From contig DASYUM010000226.1 in NCBI GenBank assembly GCA_036001225.1, positions 1 through 33,396 of the forward strand: DNA of 33,396 bases, in the 5' to 3' direction. The position numbers and the translations under genes are program-made. The first letter of the stretch is position 1, and every line of letters starts with the position of its first letter. Under the pieces are notes generated by a model that was not told the origin of the DNA, ran no database searches, and saw only the letters and a list, made by a program, of their open reading frames with translations. The stretch is from DASYUM01 sp036001225. Lineage in GTDB: Bacteria > Methylomirabilota > Methylomirabilia > Rokubacteriales > DASRDR01. Positions 24,808 through 33,396 of this stretch are shown piece by piece.

Positions 24808-24835
24808 CGGAGTGCTAGGGTTCTGTAGCACTCCG
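24808..24835. promoter_or_regulatory. Perfect 10-bp inverted repeat (candidate operator) over the potD-like promoter
   Basis: CGGAGTGCTA at 24808-24817 is repeated inverted as TAGCACTCCG at 24826-24835, spacer eight bases, with no mismatch. It covers the -10 region of the best promoter candidate for the minus-strand importer operon. That position and symmetry suit a dimeric repressor more than an RNA hairpin. No regulator gene is adjacent in the window. Confidence 0.55.
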
Positions 24836-24851
24836 CACGACGCCGTGTCAA
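24822..24851 (-). promoter_or_regulatory. Putative promoter of the potD-A-B-C-like operon
   Basis: On the minus strand TTGACA (24851-24846) matches the -35 consensus fully. TACAGA (24827-24822) lies 18 bases further on as the -10 element. The start codon is about 57 bases downstream of the -10. The inverted repeat at 24808-24835 overlaps the -10 and the start region. Confidence 0.5.
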
Positions 24852-24865
24852 CGGAGGGTCAAAAT

Positions 24866-24932
24866 CGGAGGGGTGTCGGAACACCCCTCCGAAGCGTCCC
24901 CAAGGAAAAAGGGGCGCGGGCAAAGCCCGCGC
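24866..24932. repeat. Two adjacent perfect hairpins between the divergent importer operon and the racemase gene
   Basis: The first hairpin pairs CGGAGGGGTGT (24866-24876) with ACACCCCTCCG (24881-24891) around a CGGA loop. The second pairs GCGCGGGC (24914-24921) with GCCCGCGC (24925-24932) around an AAA loop. Read on the minus strand, the first is followed by ATTTTGA, so it could work as a weak intrinsic terminator, but no minus-strand gene lies upstream to need one. On the plus strand both would be in the leader of the racemase-family gene. A dispersed intergenic repeat is the other reading. Confidence 0.6.
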
Positions 24933-25021
24933 TCGGAGTGGAACACCTGGCGTCGGCGGCGCTGCCGAGGGGTCTGCGTCGAGGCGGGCGAACGGCGGAC
25001 GGATCGGCGAGGAGACGACGC

Positions 25022-26032
25022 ATGCTCAAGACGCGGTTCATCGACGTGATCTATACGCACACCGAGGGCGAGCCCACCTGCATCGTCCCCGGCGGGATTC
25101 CCTATCCGGCCGGGACCGACATCCTGGCCAAGCGGCGCTTCGTCGAGGAGCGCTACGACTGGCTGCGACAGGCCCTCATGCGCGAGCCGCGGGGGCACAA
25201 GGACATGTTCGGCGTGTTCGTCACCCCGCCGTCGGCGCCCGACGCCGACGCCGGCATGATCTGGATGGACGGCGAGCAGTACCTGCACATGTGCGGGCAC
25301 GGCACCATCGGGCTCTCCATGGCGCTGGTGGCTGGCGGCGGGATCCCGGCCCCGGAGTCGCCGGTGCGGATCCGCTACGAGACGACCGCCGGCCGGGTGA
25401 CGGCGGAGGTCGCCCACTCGGATCGCGACGTCGAGTGGTGCCGCTTCGAGAACGTCCCCGCCTTCGTGGCGGCCCAGGACGTCCCGGTGGAGCTGCCCGA
25501 GCTCGGCACCCTGCGGGCCGACGTCGCGTTCGGCGGGAACTACTTCGGAATCATCAAATGGGATCGCCGGGCATTTCCGATCGCTCCCGAGAACGGGAGC
25601 CGCTTCTCGCGGCTGGGAACGATCGCCAAGGCGCAGCTCCGGGAGAAGGTCACGCTCCGCCATCCCACCCAACCCCACATCACCCAGCTCGACCTGGTGA
25701 CCTTCTACCACGAGCCCACCCGGCCGGAGGCGCGCTATCGCTGCGTCCACGTCTTCAGCGACGGGAAGATGGATCGCTCCCCCGGCGGCACCGGGACCAG
25801 CGCGATGCTGGCGATGCTGGAGGCGCGGGGCGAGCTGGCCATCGGCCAGACGATCCAGGCCGAGGGCCTCCTCGGCAGCGGGACGTTCGAGGGCCGGCTG
25901 ATCGGCGAGACCCGGCTGGACGGCCAGCGGGCCGTCGTCCCCACCGTCAAGGGCCGGGCCAACATCGTCGGCTACGCGAAGTGGCTGATCGACCCGGCCG
26001 ACCCGGTCGGCGCCGGCTTCGTGATCTCGTAG
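25022..26032 (+). CDS. Proline racemase family protein with the second catalytic Cys replaced by Gly
   Basis: Member of the proline racemase/hydroxyproline epimerase/trans-3-hydroxyproline dehydratase family, 336 residues from ATG 25022 with GAGGAG seven bases upstream. Family landmarks are THTEGEPT (12-19), the first catalytic Cys91 in MCGHGTIG, GGNYFGII, and DRSPxGTGTS. In that last motif the family has Cys (racemase, epimerase) or Thr (dehydratase). Here codon 255 is GGC, so it reads SPGGTGTS. Ordinary two-base racemisation is therefore unlikely; a dehydratase-like or other one-base reaction is possible. A decayed copy of its 3' part lies at 26735-27087. The gene is divergent from the polyamine-type importer. 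Confidence 0.9.
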   Translation: MLKTRFIDVIYTHTEGEPTCIVPGGIPYPAGTDILAKRRFVEERYDWLRQALMREPRGHKDMFGVFVTPPSAPDADAGMIWMDGEQYLHMCGHGTIGLSMALVAGGGIPAPESPVRIRYETTAGRVTAEVAHSDRDVEWCRFENVPAFVAAQDVPVELPELGTLRADVAFGGNYFGIIKWDRRAFPIAPENGSRFSRLGTIAKAQLREKVTLRHPTQPHITQLDLVTFYHEPTRPEARYRCVHVFSDGKMDRSPGGTGTSAMLAMLEARGELAIGQTIQAEGLLGSGTFEGRLIGETRLDGQRAVVPTVKGRANIVGYAKWLIDPADPVGAGFVIS

Positions 26033-26111
26033 CCCACGGCGCGTCGGGCTCCCTCGCGTCCTTGGCGTGCCGCCGGGCGGCGTGCCGATGCCCGAGGCGG
26101 AGGAGAAATCG

Positions 26112-26219
26112 ATGAGCGCCATGAGCGACACGCGGGAAGTGTTTGCCCGGTCAAGCTCCTGTCCGCCACCTCCGTACCGCGCCCACCAGGACCAGGAGAA
26201 CGCCGAGGGGCCAGGCTAG
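26112..26219 (+). pseudogene. Probable 5' stub of an interrupted gene
   Basis: ATG 26112 has a good GGAGGAG site six bases upstream (26099-26105) and opens MSAMSDTREVFARS like a normal protein. After about a dozen codons the translation becomes Pro/Gln-rich and stops at 26219, inside the antisense end of the membrane-protein gene. The initiation signals look real while the body does not, so I read it as the front of a gene whose remainder was replaced. The family cannot be identified. Confidence 0.35.
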
Positions 26220-26708
26220 GAAGATCGCCGCCACGAACGGGATGGCCACCCCGGGCCCCCCTCCGCCGAGGAGGGCGACGCTCAGCACCAAGGCGGCAAA
26301 TGGAACGACGAAGAGGAGCGCCCCCCAAAACACGAGCCGTTTCCCTTCCTCACGCCGCCGGGTGGCGGGGCCCGCGCGGCCCTCCTCTACGCGTGGGGCC
26401 GGGCCCCAGCGCCGCGCCCAAACCCCGACGGCGGCACCCGTGAGCGCCCCCCCGAGGGCCCAGAGCGGCGTCAGCGGGGGGTCCCAGGTTCGGGCGCCGA
26501 ACGCGGCGAGGGGCGCCAACCCGGCGGCGAACAGCGCCGCCAGGAGGCACGCGTCCCACGAGCGCCACCAGCCCGCCCCGACGAACCCGACGAAGATCAC
26601 GGCGAGCCCGCTCGGACGATTCACCAGAGCGCCGGAGAACGCCCCCGCCACGACGGCGAGCAGCTCAAGAGTCAGCGGCCACATGCGCCAGAAGCGACCC
26701 ACCGCCAT
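26151..26708 (-). CDS. Unknown integral membrane protein
   Basis: A 185-residue protein from ATG 26708 with about five hydrophobic segments: around 12-27, 34-46, 52-72, 80-96, and a C-terminal pair at about 125-172. A charged loop (RRWGPAPRVEEGRAGPATRRREEGKR) lies between the halves. No family is recognised. The hydrophobic pattern with Arg/Lys-rich ends argues that it is a real gene. It lies alone on the minus strand, between the intact racemase-family gene and its decayed copy, inside a stretch bounded by a 12-bp direct repeat. Its function is unknown. Confidence 0.6.
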   Translation of the reverse strand: MAVGRFWRMWPLTLELLAVVAGAFSGALVNRPSGLAVIFVGFVGAGWWRSWDACLLAALFAAGLAPLAAFGARTWDPPLTPLWALGGALTGAAVGVWARRWGPAPRVEEGRAGPATRRREEGKRLVFWGALLFVVPFAALVLSVALLGGGGPGVAIPFVAAIFLAWPLGVLLVLVGAVRRWRTGA

Positions 26709-26734
26709 ACTGAGCCCCTCCTCTCGCGTCCTTG

Positions 26735-27087
26735 TCCGAGTTCGGCACCCTGCGGGCCGACGTCGTGTTCGGCGGGAACTACTTCGGGATCATCAAGTGG
26801 GACCGGCGGGCGCTGGCGATCGCGCCCGAGAACGGGAGCGGATTCTCGCGGTTGGGGACCATCGCCAAGGCGCAGCTCCGCAGGGTGAGCTGGCCATCGG
26901 CCAGACGATCCAGGCCGAGGGCCTCCTCGGCAGGGGGACGTTCGAGGGCCGGCTGATCGGCGAGACCCGGCTGGACGGCCAGCGGGCCGTCGTCCCCACC
27001 CTCAAGGGCTGGACCAACATCGTCGGCTACGCGAAGTGGCTGATCGACCCGGCCGACCTGGTCGGCGCCGGCTTCGTGATCGCCTGA
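26735..27087 (+). pseudogene. Decayed second copy of the 3' part of the proline racemase family gene
   Basis: Bases 26735-26880 match the region of the intact gene encoding ELGTLRADV through IAKAQLR (from about 25500), with scattered changes. From about 26884 to 27087 they match its last 200 bases (GELAIGQTIQAEGLLG to the stop) almost exactly. About 176 bases between these blocks are missing, including the DRSPGGTGTS active-site segment. Because 176 is not a multiple of three, the frame also breaks at the junction. It has no 5' half and no catalytic Cys region, so it is non-functional. Confidence 0.85.
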
Positions 27088-27095
27088 CGGCGCGA

Positions 27096-27860
27096 TCACA
27101 GCTCGACGATCCCGTCGCCGACCTTCCTCAGCCGCTCGAGCACGAGCGGGTCGTGGCCGGGGAGGATCAGCTCGGGCGCGGCGGCCAGCTCCGCGAGGCG
27201 CTGGAAGGCGTGGTACGTCCCGGGAATGTCGTGCAGCGTGTTGAACGGGATGCGCTCCTGGAAGTTCCGGTAGTAGTGTGACGCGTCCGACGCCACCACG
27301 GCCTGGCCGCGGGGCGTCGCCACGGTGACGATCTGCATGCCGGCGGTGTGGCCGCCCACCTTCTCCACACGCACCCCGGGAACGATTTCCCGGGCGCCGT
27401 CCACGAAGCGGACCCGCCCCTCGTAGTTCAGCCGGACGAGCGCGCAGACGTCGTCCACCTCGATGGAGCCGCGGAAGGCGGGCTGCCCGGCGTGGCGGCC
27501 GGTGTAGAAGGCCATCTCGGCCTCCTGGAGGTAGAACGTCGCCCGGGGGAAGAGGGCGTGGTTGCCGACGTGATCGTAGTGGAAGTGCGTGAGGATGACG
27601 TGCTCCACGCGCCCGGCGTCGATGCCGAGCTCGGCCAGGCCCCGCTCGGGCGATCGCAGGAACTGGCGGCCCCGGCGGGTGCCGACGGCCTCGGTGAAGC
27701 CGAGGTCGACCACGACCGTCTGCTGACCGTTGGTGACCGCCCACACGAAGTAGTCCATGCCCAGGGGGGTGTTGTGGGTGTCGCGGTAGAAGACCTCGGA
27801 GGAGGTCGTCTGCCGGTGGGCATAGCGCACGGCGTAGACGCGGTAGGGCGAGCTGGCCAT
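27096..27860 (-). CDS. N-acyl homoserine lactonase-like metallo-beta-lactamase-fold hydrolase
   Basis: A 254-residue MBL-fold protein from ATG 27860 with AAAGGAG upstream. The metal motif is THFHYDHVGNHALFP (HxHxDH), followed by the family's HTAGMQIV with a His ligand, the bridging Asp in VVASDASHYY, and the last His in LPGHDPLV. The order and the N-terminal PLGMDYFVWAV strand resemble the AHL-lactonase (AiiA/AttM-like) branch. Such enzymes open lactone rings of signals or of catabolic intermediates. It is divergent from the catabolic run that begins at 27932, with only 71 bases between start codons, so shared control is likely. Confidence 0.88.
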   Translation of the reverse strand: MASSPYRVYAVRYAHRQTTSSEVFYRDTHNTPLGMDYFVWAVTNGQQTVVVDLGFTEAVGTRRGRQFLRSPERGLAELGIDAGRVEHVILTHFHYDHVGNHALFPRATFYLQEAEMAFYTGRHAGQPAFRGSIEVDDVCALVRLNYEGRVRFVDGAREIVPGVRVEKVGGHTAGMQIVTVATPRGQAVVASDASHYYRNFQERIPFNTLHDIPGTYHAFQRLAELAAAPELILPGHDPLVLERLRKVGDGIVEL

Positions 27861-27931
27861 GACGTCTCCTTTCCCGCGCGGGCTTCCCGTGCGAGGATTC
27901 TACGGGTTCTGAGCCCCGAAAGGAGGACCAC

Positions 27932-28273
27932 ATGACGACCCCCCGGACCGCGACATCGGCGCGCAACGAGGTGCGCCAGGTCGCCCCCAAGCTGGTCGAC
28001 CTGCTGGAAACCGTGCTCTACGGCGACGTGTGGGAGCGGCCGCAGCTCTCCAAGCGGGACCGCAGCCTCGTCACGGTCGCCGCGCTGGTGGCGATGTCCC
28101 GCCCCGACCAGCTCCGCGTCCACGTCGAGCGGGCGCTGGGCAACGGGATCACCCGGGAGGAGCTCGGGGAGCTGATCACGCACCTCGCGTTCTACGCCGG
28201 CTGGCCGGCGGCGATGGCGGCGGCGCGCACCGCCAAGCAGGTCTTCGACGAGCAGAAGGAGCGCACGGCATGA
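27932..28273 (+). CDS. Carboxymuconolactone decarboxylase family protein
   Basis: A 113-residue protein of the CMD/AhpD fold, from ATG 27932 with AAAGGAGG upstream. It has the family core SKRDRSLVTVAALVAM followed by the ELITHLAFYAGWPAAM helix, whose His is conserved in the decarboxylase branch. There is no CxxC, so it is not AhpD-like. Its stop overlaps the next start (ATGA). Placement at the head of a catabolic run fits a role in aromatic or lactone breakdown, although many stand-alone members have no known activity. Confidence 0.9.
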   Translation: MTTPRTATSARNEVRQVAPKLVDLLETVLYGDVWERPQLSKRDRSLVTVAALVAMSRPDQLRVHVERALGNGITREELGELITHLAFYAGWPAAMAAARTAKQVFDEQKERTA

Positions 28274-29202
28274 GGGTGGGATTCATCGGGCTCGGCACGA
28301 TGGGCGGGCCCATGGCGCTGAACGTGCTGAAGGGGGGCCACGAGCTGGTGGTGCACGACATCCGGCGGGAGGCCGCCGGGCCGCACCTCGCCGCCGGCGC
28401 GACGTGGGCGAACACCGCGAGGGAGGTCGCGGCGGCCGCCGAGGTCGTCCTCACCTCGCTGCCCGGTCCGCCGGAGGTCGAGGCGGTGGCGCTCGGCGAG
28501 CAGGGCATCCTGGCCGGCGCCGGGGCCGGGACGGCCTGCTTCGACCTGAGCACCAACTCGCCGGCGCTGATCCGGCGCCTCCACGGGATCTTCGGGGCCC
28601 AGGGCGTGCACCTGCTCGATTCGCCGGTGAGCGGCGGGCCGCGGGGAGCCCGGACCGGAAAGCTCGCCCTGTGGGTGGGTGGCGAGCAGCCGGTCTTCGA
28701 GCGCTTCAAGCCGCTGCTCGACGCCATCGGCGACCGCGCGATGTACGTGGGCCCGATCGGCGCCGGCTCGATCGCCAAGCTCGTGCACAACTGCGCCGGC
28801 TACGCCATCCAGTGCGCGCTGGCCGAGGTCTTCACGCTGGGCGTGAAGGCGGGCGTCGAGCCGCTCGCCCTCTGGCAGGCCGTCCGCCAGGGCGCGGCCG
28901 GCCGGAGCCGGACCTTCGACCGGCTGGTCGATCAGTTCCTGCCCGGCAAGTTCGAGCCCGCCTCGTTCGCGCTCAAGCTCGCCCACAAGGACATGTCGCT
29001 GGCCACCGCGCTCGGGCGCGAGCAGGGCGTCCCCATGCGCATGGCCAACCTCGCCCTGGACGAGCTGACGGAAGCGATGAATCGCGGCTGGGGAGCGCGC
29101 GACTCGCGGGTGGCGATGCTCCTGCAGGAAGAGCGGGCGGGCGTCGACATCCGGGTGGCCGAGGAGCGCCTGCGCGCGGCGCTCGATCGCGAGCCCGTGT
29201 AA
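28270..29202 (+). CDS. 3-hydroxyisobutyrate/beta-hydroxyacid dehydrogenase family protein
   Basis: NAD(P)-dependent beta-hydroxyacid dehydrogenase, 310 residues from ATG 28270. The signature GFIGLGTMGGPMALNVL occupies residues 4-20. FDLSTNSP and DSPVSGGPRGARTGKLALWVGG follow, and the catalytic Lys170 is in GAGSIAKLVHN, the standard spacing. The all-helical C-terminal domain is complete. ATGA overlap couples it to the CMD-family gene. It could oxidise 3-hydroxyisobutyrate, tartronate semialdehyde or a related beta-hydroxy acid. The downstream CoA-transferase and molybdenum hydroxylase genes suggest an organic acid pathway. Confidence 0.92.
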   Translation: MRVGFIGLGTMGGPMALNVLKGGHELVVHDIRREAAGPHLAAGATWANTAREVAAAAEVVLTSLPGPPEVEAVALGEQGILAGAGAGTACFDLSTNSPALIRRLHGIFGAQGVHLLDSPVSGGPRGARTGKLALWVGGEQPVFERFKPLLDAIGDRAMYVGPIGAGSIAKLVHNCAGYAIQCALAEVFTLGVKAGVEPLALWQAVRQGAAGRSRTFDRLVDQFLPGKFEPASFALKLAHKDMSLATALGREQGVPMRMANLALDELTEAMNRGWGARDSRVAMLLQEERAGVDIRVAEERLRAALDREPV

Positions 29203-29215
29203 CCGGACGGGAACC

Positions 29216-31575
<2,360 letters not shown>

Positions 31576-31579
<4 letters not shown>

Positions 31580-31623
31580 CCCCGCCAGCTCGGGCCAGCT
31601 CCGGCGCGGAGATCGTCGAGTGA
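31576..31623 (+). CDS. 15-codon mini reading frame bridging two genes (possible coupling relay)
   Basis: ATG 31576 overlaps the stop of the molybdopterin-subunit gene (ATGA). Its frame reads MTPPARASSGAEIVE and stops at TGA 31621-31623, which overlaps the GTG start of the CoA-transferase alpha gene (GTGA). A ribosome finishing the upstream gene could reinitiate and be carried to the next start. No independent ribosome site is evident. It may also be a chance frame. Confidence 0.3.
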
Positions 31624-32576
31624 AGGCGGGCGACTTCGTCGAGGCCCGGCGCCGGCTGGAGGCCAAGCCGCGAGCGTCGCGGGAGAAGCTGACCACCCTC
31701 GGGGACGCGGCGGCCCAGGTCAAGGACGGCGACGTCCTGGCGATCGGCGGCTGCCTCTACTCGCGGACGCCGCTCGCCCTCCTCGCCGAGATCCTGCGTC
31801 AGGGCCGGCGGGGCCTGACGCTCAGCCGGAACCTGATGTGCTACGAAGGCGAGTGGTTCATCGCCGCGAACGCCGCCGAGCGCGTGGTGACGAGCTGGTT
31901 CGGGATCGGGCTGCCCTGGGGGCTCTCGCGGATCGTGCGGGAGGCGGTCGAGAGCGGCCGGGTCCGCTACGAAGAATGGAGCCACCTCGCCCTCGGGCTC
32001 CGCTACCGGGCGGCGGCCATGGGGCTCCCCTTCCTGCCCACGCTGACGATGCTCGGCTCGGATCTCATGGCAGTCGGCGAGGCGAGGACCATGACCTGCC
32101 CTTACACCGGGGAGACCCTCTGCCTGGTGCCGGCGCTCTACCCGGACGTCGCCCTCCTCCACGTCCACCGCGCCGACCGCTACGGGAACTGCCAGATCGA
32201 CGGCTACCCGCACATGGACGCCGACCTCGCGCGGGCGGCCACCACGGTCCTGGTGACGGCGGAGGCGATCGTGCCGGAGGAGGAGATCCGCCGCCACCCG
32301 GACCGGACGGTCATCCCGGCCTTCGCGGTGGACGCCGTCGTCGAGGTTCCCGGCGGCGCGTTTCCGCACGAGTGCTACGGCCTCTACGAGGCCGACTTCG
32401 GCCACTTCGACGCCTACGTCGAGGCGATCAAGGCCCGAGGGGTCGAGGGGGTCCGCGACTATCTCGACCGGTTCGTCTATCGGCCGCGCTCCCATCCGGA
32501 GTATCTCGCGCTCTTCGGCGAGGGTGCGCTGGAACGGCAGGCGCGCCTGGCCCGCGAGCTGGTCCCCACCCGGTGA
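31620..32576 (+). CDS. CoA-transferase subunit A (class I, glutaconate/3-oxoacid type)
   Basis: Alpha subunit of a two-subunit class I CoA-transferase, 318 residues from GTG 31620. It carries the family's glycine-rich opening KDGDVLAIGGCLYSRTPLALLAE, the LPFLPTLTMLGSDL stretch typical of the glutaconate CoA-transferase branch, and ALYPDVALLHVHRADRYGNCQIDG near the middle. The catalytic Glu is on the beta chain. Its stop overlaps the beta-chain start (GTGA). With the beta subunit it would activate an organic acid by CoA exchange; the acid is unidentified. Confidence 0.9.
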   Translation: MKAGDFVEARRRLEAKPRASREKLTTLGDAAAQVKDGDVLAIGGCLYSRTPLALLAEILRQGRRGLTLSRNLMCYEGEWFIAANAAERVVTSWFGIGLPWGLSRIVREAVESGRVRYEEWSHLALGLRYRAAAMGLPFLPTLTMLGSDLMAVGEARTMTCPYTGETLCLVPALYPDVALLHVHRADRYGNCQIDGYPHMDADLARAATTVLVTAEAIVPEEEIRRHPDRTVIPAFAVDAVVEVPGGAFPHECYGLYEADFGHFDAYVEAIKARGVEGVRDYLDRFVYRPRSHPEYLALFGEGALERQARLARELVPTR

Positions 32577-33331
32577 GCTACGCCGCGACGGAGCTGCTGG
32601 CGGTGATGGCGGCCCGCGAGCTGGCCGGGGTGCGCTCGGTGTTCGCGGGCGTGGGGATCCCGCTGCTGGCGGCGGTGCTGGCCCGGCAGACGTGCGCGCC
32701 CGAGCTGACCATCGTGGTCGAGGGCGGCTCGGTCGGCCCCGAGGTCGTGCCCGGCCGGCTGCCCATCTCCACCAATGAGATGCGGATCGCGCACCGGGCC
32801 GAGATGCTCCCGGGGATCACCGACGTCTTCCTCTTCGCCCAGCGCGGCTTCCTGGACGTGGGCTTCGTCGGCGGCGCCCAGGTCGACCAGCACGGCAACC
32901 TGAACTCCAGCGTGCTCGGCGACTACCACCACCCGAAGGTGCGCCTGCCCGGGAGCGGCGGGGCGAACGACATCATCTCCCTCTGCCGCCGCGTGGTGGT
33001 GGTCACGATGCACGAGCGGCGCCGCTTCGTCCCCCGGGTCGACTTCGTGACGAGCCCGGGATTCCTGGACGGCGGCGATGCGCGGCGGAAGGCCGGCCTC
33101 CTCTTCGGGCGGGTGGCGCGCGTCGTGACCCATCTGGGGCTCCTCGATTTCGACGAGGAGACGAAGCGGATGCGGCTGGCCGCCCTCCACCCGGGCGCCG
33201 CGGTGGCCGACGTCGTCGCCCAGACCGGCTTCGAGTTGGCGGTCCCGGCCGGGGTCGCGACCTCCGAGCCGCCGAGCGGGGCGGAGCTGGCCGTGCTGCG
33301 CGGCCTGGATCCGGACCGCCGCTTTCTCTGA
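32573..33331 (+). CDS. CoA-transferase subunit B (class I, glutaconate/3-oxoacid type)
   Basis: Beta subunit, 252 residues from GTG 32573. The nucleophilic Glu is Glu50 in TIVVEGGSVGPE, which corresponds to the E-x-G motif of class I CoA-transferases. FLFAQRGFLDVGFVGGAQVDQHGNLNSS is the second conserved block. The start overlaps the alpha stop by four bases, so the two chains should be made together. The 3' end is followed by a GGGAGG site for the next gene. Confidence 0.9.
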   Translation: MSYAATELLAVMAARELAGVRSVFAGVGIPLLAAVLARQTCAPELTIVVEGGSVGPEVVPGRLPISTNEMRIAHRAEMLPGITDVFLFAQRGFLDVGFVGGAQVDQHGNLNSSVLGDYHHPKVRLPGSGGANDIISLCRRVVVVTMHERRRFVPRVDFVTSPGFLDGGDARRKAGLLFGRVARVVTHLGLLDFDEETKRMRLAALHPGAAVADVVAQTGFELAVPAGVATSEPPSGAELAVLRGLDPDRRFL

Positions 33332-33349
33332 CGCGGGAGGCACCCCGGC

Positions 33350-33396
33350 ATGCTCGCGAGTATCGGTCTCGCCATCCGGAACTTCGTCGGCCCCGG
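33350..33396 (+). CDS. N-terminal start of a further gene (partial), possibly an LLM-class flavin oxidoreductase
   Basis: ATG 33350 follows GGGAGG (33335-33340) by nine bases and reads MLASIGLAIRNFVGP before the window ends. The ribosome site and position directly after the CoA-transferase make it a real start. The opening resembles luciferase-like (LLM-class) flavin-dependent monooxygenases, but 15 residues cannot settle this. Confidence 0.5.
   Translation, partial: MLASIGLAIRNFVGP

Larger units (their letters stand above)
26053..26734. repeat. 12-bp direct repeat bounding the rearranged segment
   Basis: CTCGCGTCCTTG occurs at 26053-26064 and again at 26723-26734 in the same orientation. 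The second copy abuts the left end of the decayed racemase fragment. Between the copies lie the gene stub and the membrane-protein gene. The placement at a homology breakpoint suggests microhomology-mediated rearrangement or an insertion footprint. Confidence 0.5.

Noticed and set aside
24866..24891. Intrinsic terminator
   Set aside because: The T-run lies only on the minus strand, where no upstream gene would be terminated; kept as a hairpin instead.
24741..25041. Small minus-strand frames across the divergent spacer
   Set aside because: They cross two perfect hairpins and have no protein-like composition.
26053..27087. Insertion sequence
   Set aside because: No transposase, no terminal inverted repeats and no typical target duplication beyond the single 12-bp repeat.

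Overview
The window is very GC-rich DNA (about 70% by eye, not counted) with many GTG starts, ATGA/GTGA-type overlaps and long co-directional gene runs. The gene mix is two binding-protein ABC importers, several CoA-transferases, a thiolase-like/DUF35 pair, metallo-hydrolases, a proline-racemase-family enzyme and a molybdenum hydroxylase. It looks like a soil or subsurface heterotroph; Candidatus Rokubacteria/Methylomirabilota-like is my best guess, by gene style only. No rRNA, tRNA, CRISPR array, transposase or phage gene was found. Region A (1-5.7 kb): the end of an unknown gene; a minus-strand pair made of a betaine-homocysteine-methyltransferase-like gene and a peroxiredoxin-like gene; then a plus-strand run of SDR dehydrogenase, small protein, phosphotriesterase, metallo-beta-lactamase-fold hydrolase and YaeQ. 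The peroxiredoxin-like gene (397-891, minus) has an in-frame UGA exactly where the family's active-site Cys sits (reading W-U-P-K-C). A perfect stem-loop of bacterial SECIS geometry follows immediately, so I read it as a selenoprotein; this is the most notable observation here. Region B (5.8-11.3 kb): a DUF1989 protein; an aminoglycoside/choline-kinase-like phosphotransferase on the minus strand broken by a one-base deletion in its catalytic loop; and a tight four-gene operon (ornithine-cyclodeaminase-like, CaiB/BaiF CoA-transferase, thiolase-like protein lacking the thiolase catalytic residues, DUF35 Zn-ribbon/OB protein). The last two resemble the aldolase pairs of steroid side-chain degradation. 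Region C (11.4-17.8 kb): a compact operon of DegT/DnrJ aminotransferase, Fe3+-type ABC importer (binding protein, fused permease, ATPase) and Gfo/Idh oxidoreductase. It is followed by a 23-codon relic of a second DUF35 gene, so DUF35 tails bracket the module. Region D (17.8-20.7 kb): an O-methyltransferase, a small nitroreductase, and a split TPP-dependent decarboxylase of sulfopyruvate/phosphonopyruvate type. Region E (20.7-24.9 kb, minus): a spermidine/putrescine-type ABC operon, binding protein first, with a perfect 10-bp inverted repeat over its likely promoter. Region F (25.0-27.1 kb): a proline-racemase-family gene whose second catalytic Cys is Gly, then a rearranged stretch holding a gene stub, an unknown membrane protein and a decayed second copy of the racemase 3' end, with a 12-bp direct repeat at the breakpoints. 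Region G (27.1-33.4 kb): a lactonase-like hydrolase divergent from a catabolic run of carboxymuconolactone-decarboxylase-family protein, 3-hydroxyisobutyrate-dehydrogenase-like enzyme, CoxL/XdhA-type molybdopterin subunit without its partner subunits, a two-subunit CoA-transferase, and the start of a further gene. The overall picture is a catabolic island for import and stepwise oxidation, CoA activation and cleavage of organic acids, amines or polyol-like compounds; the actual substrates cannot be read from the sequence.
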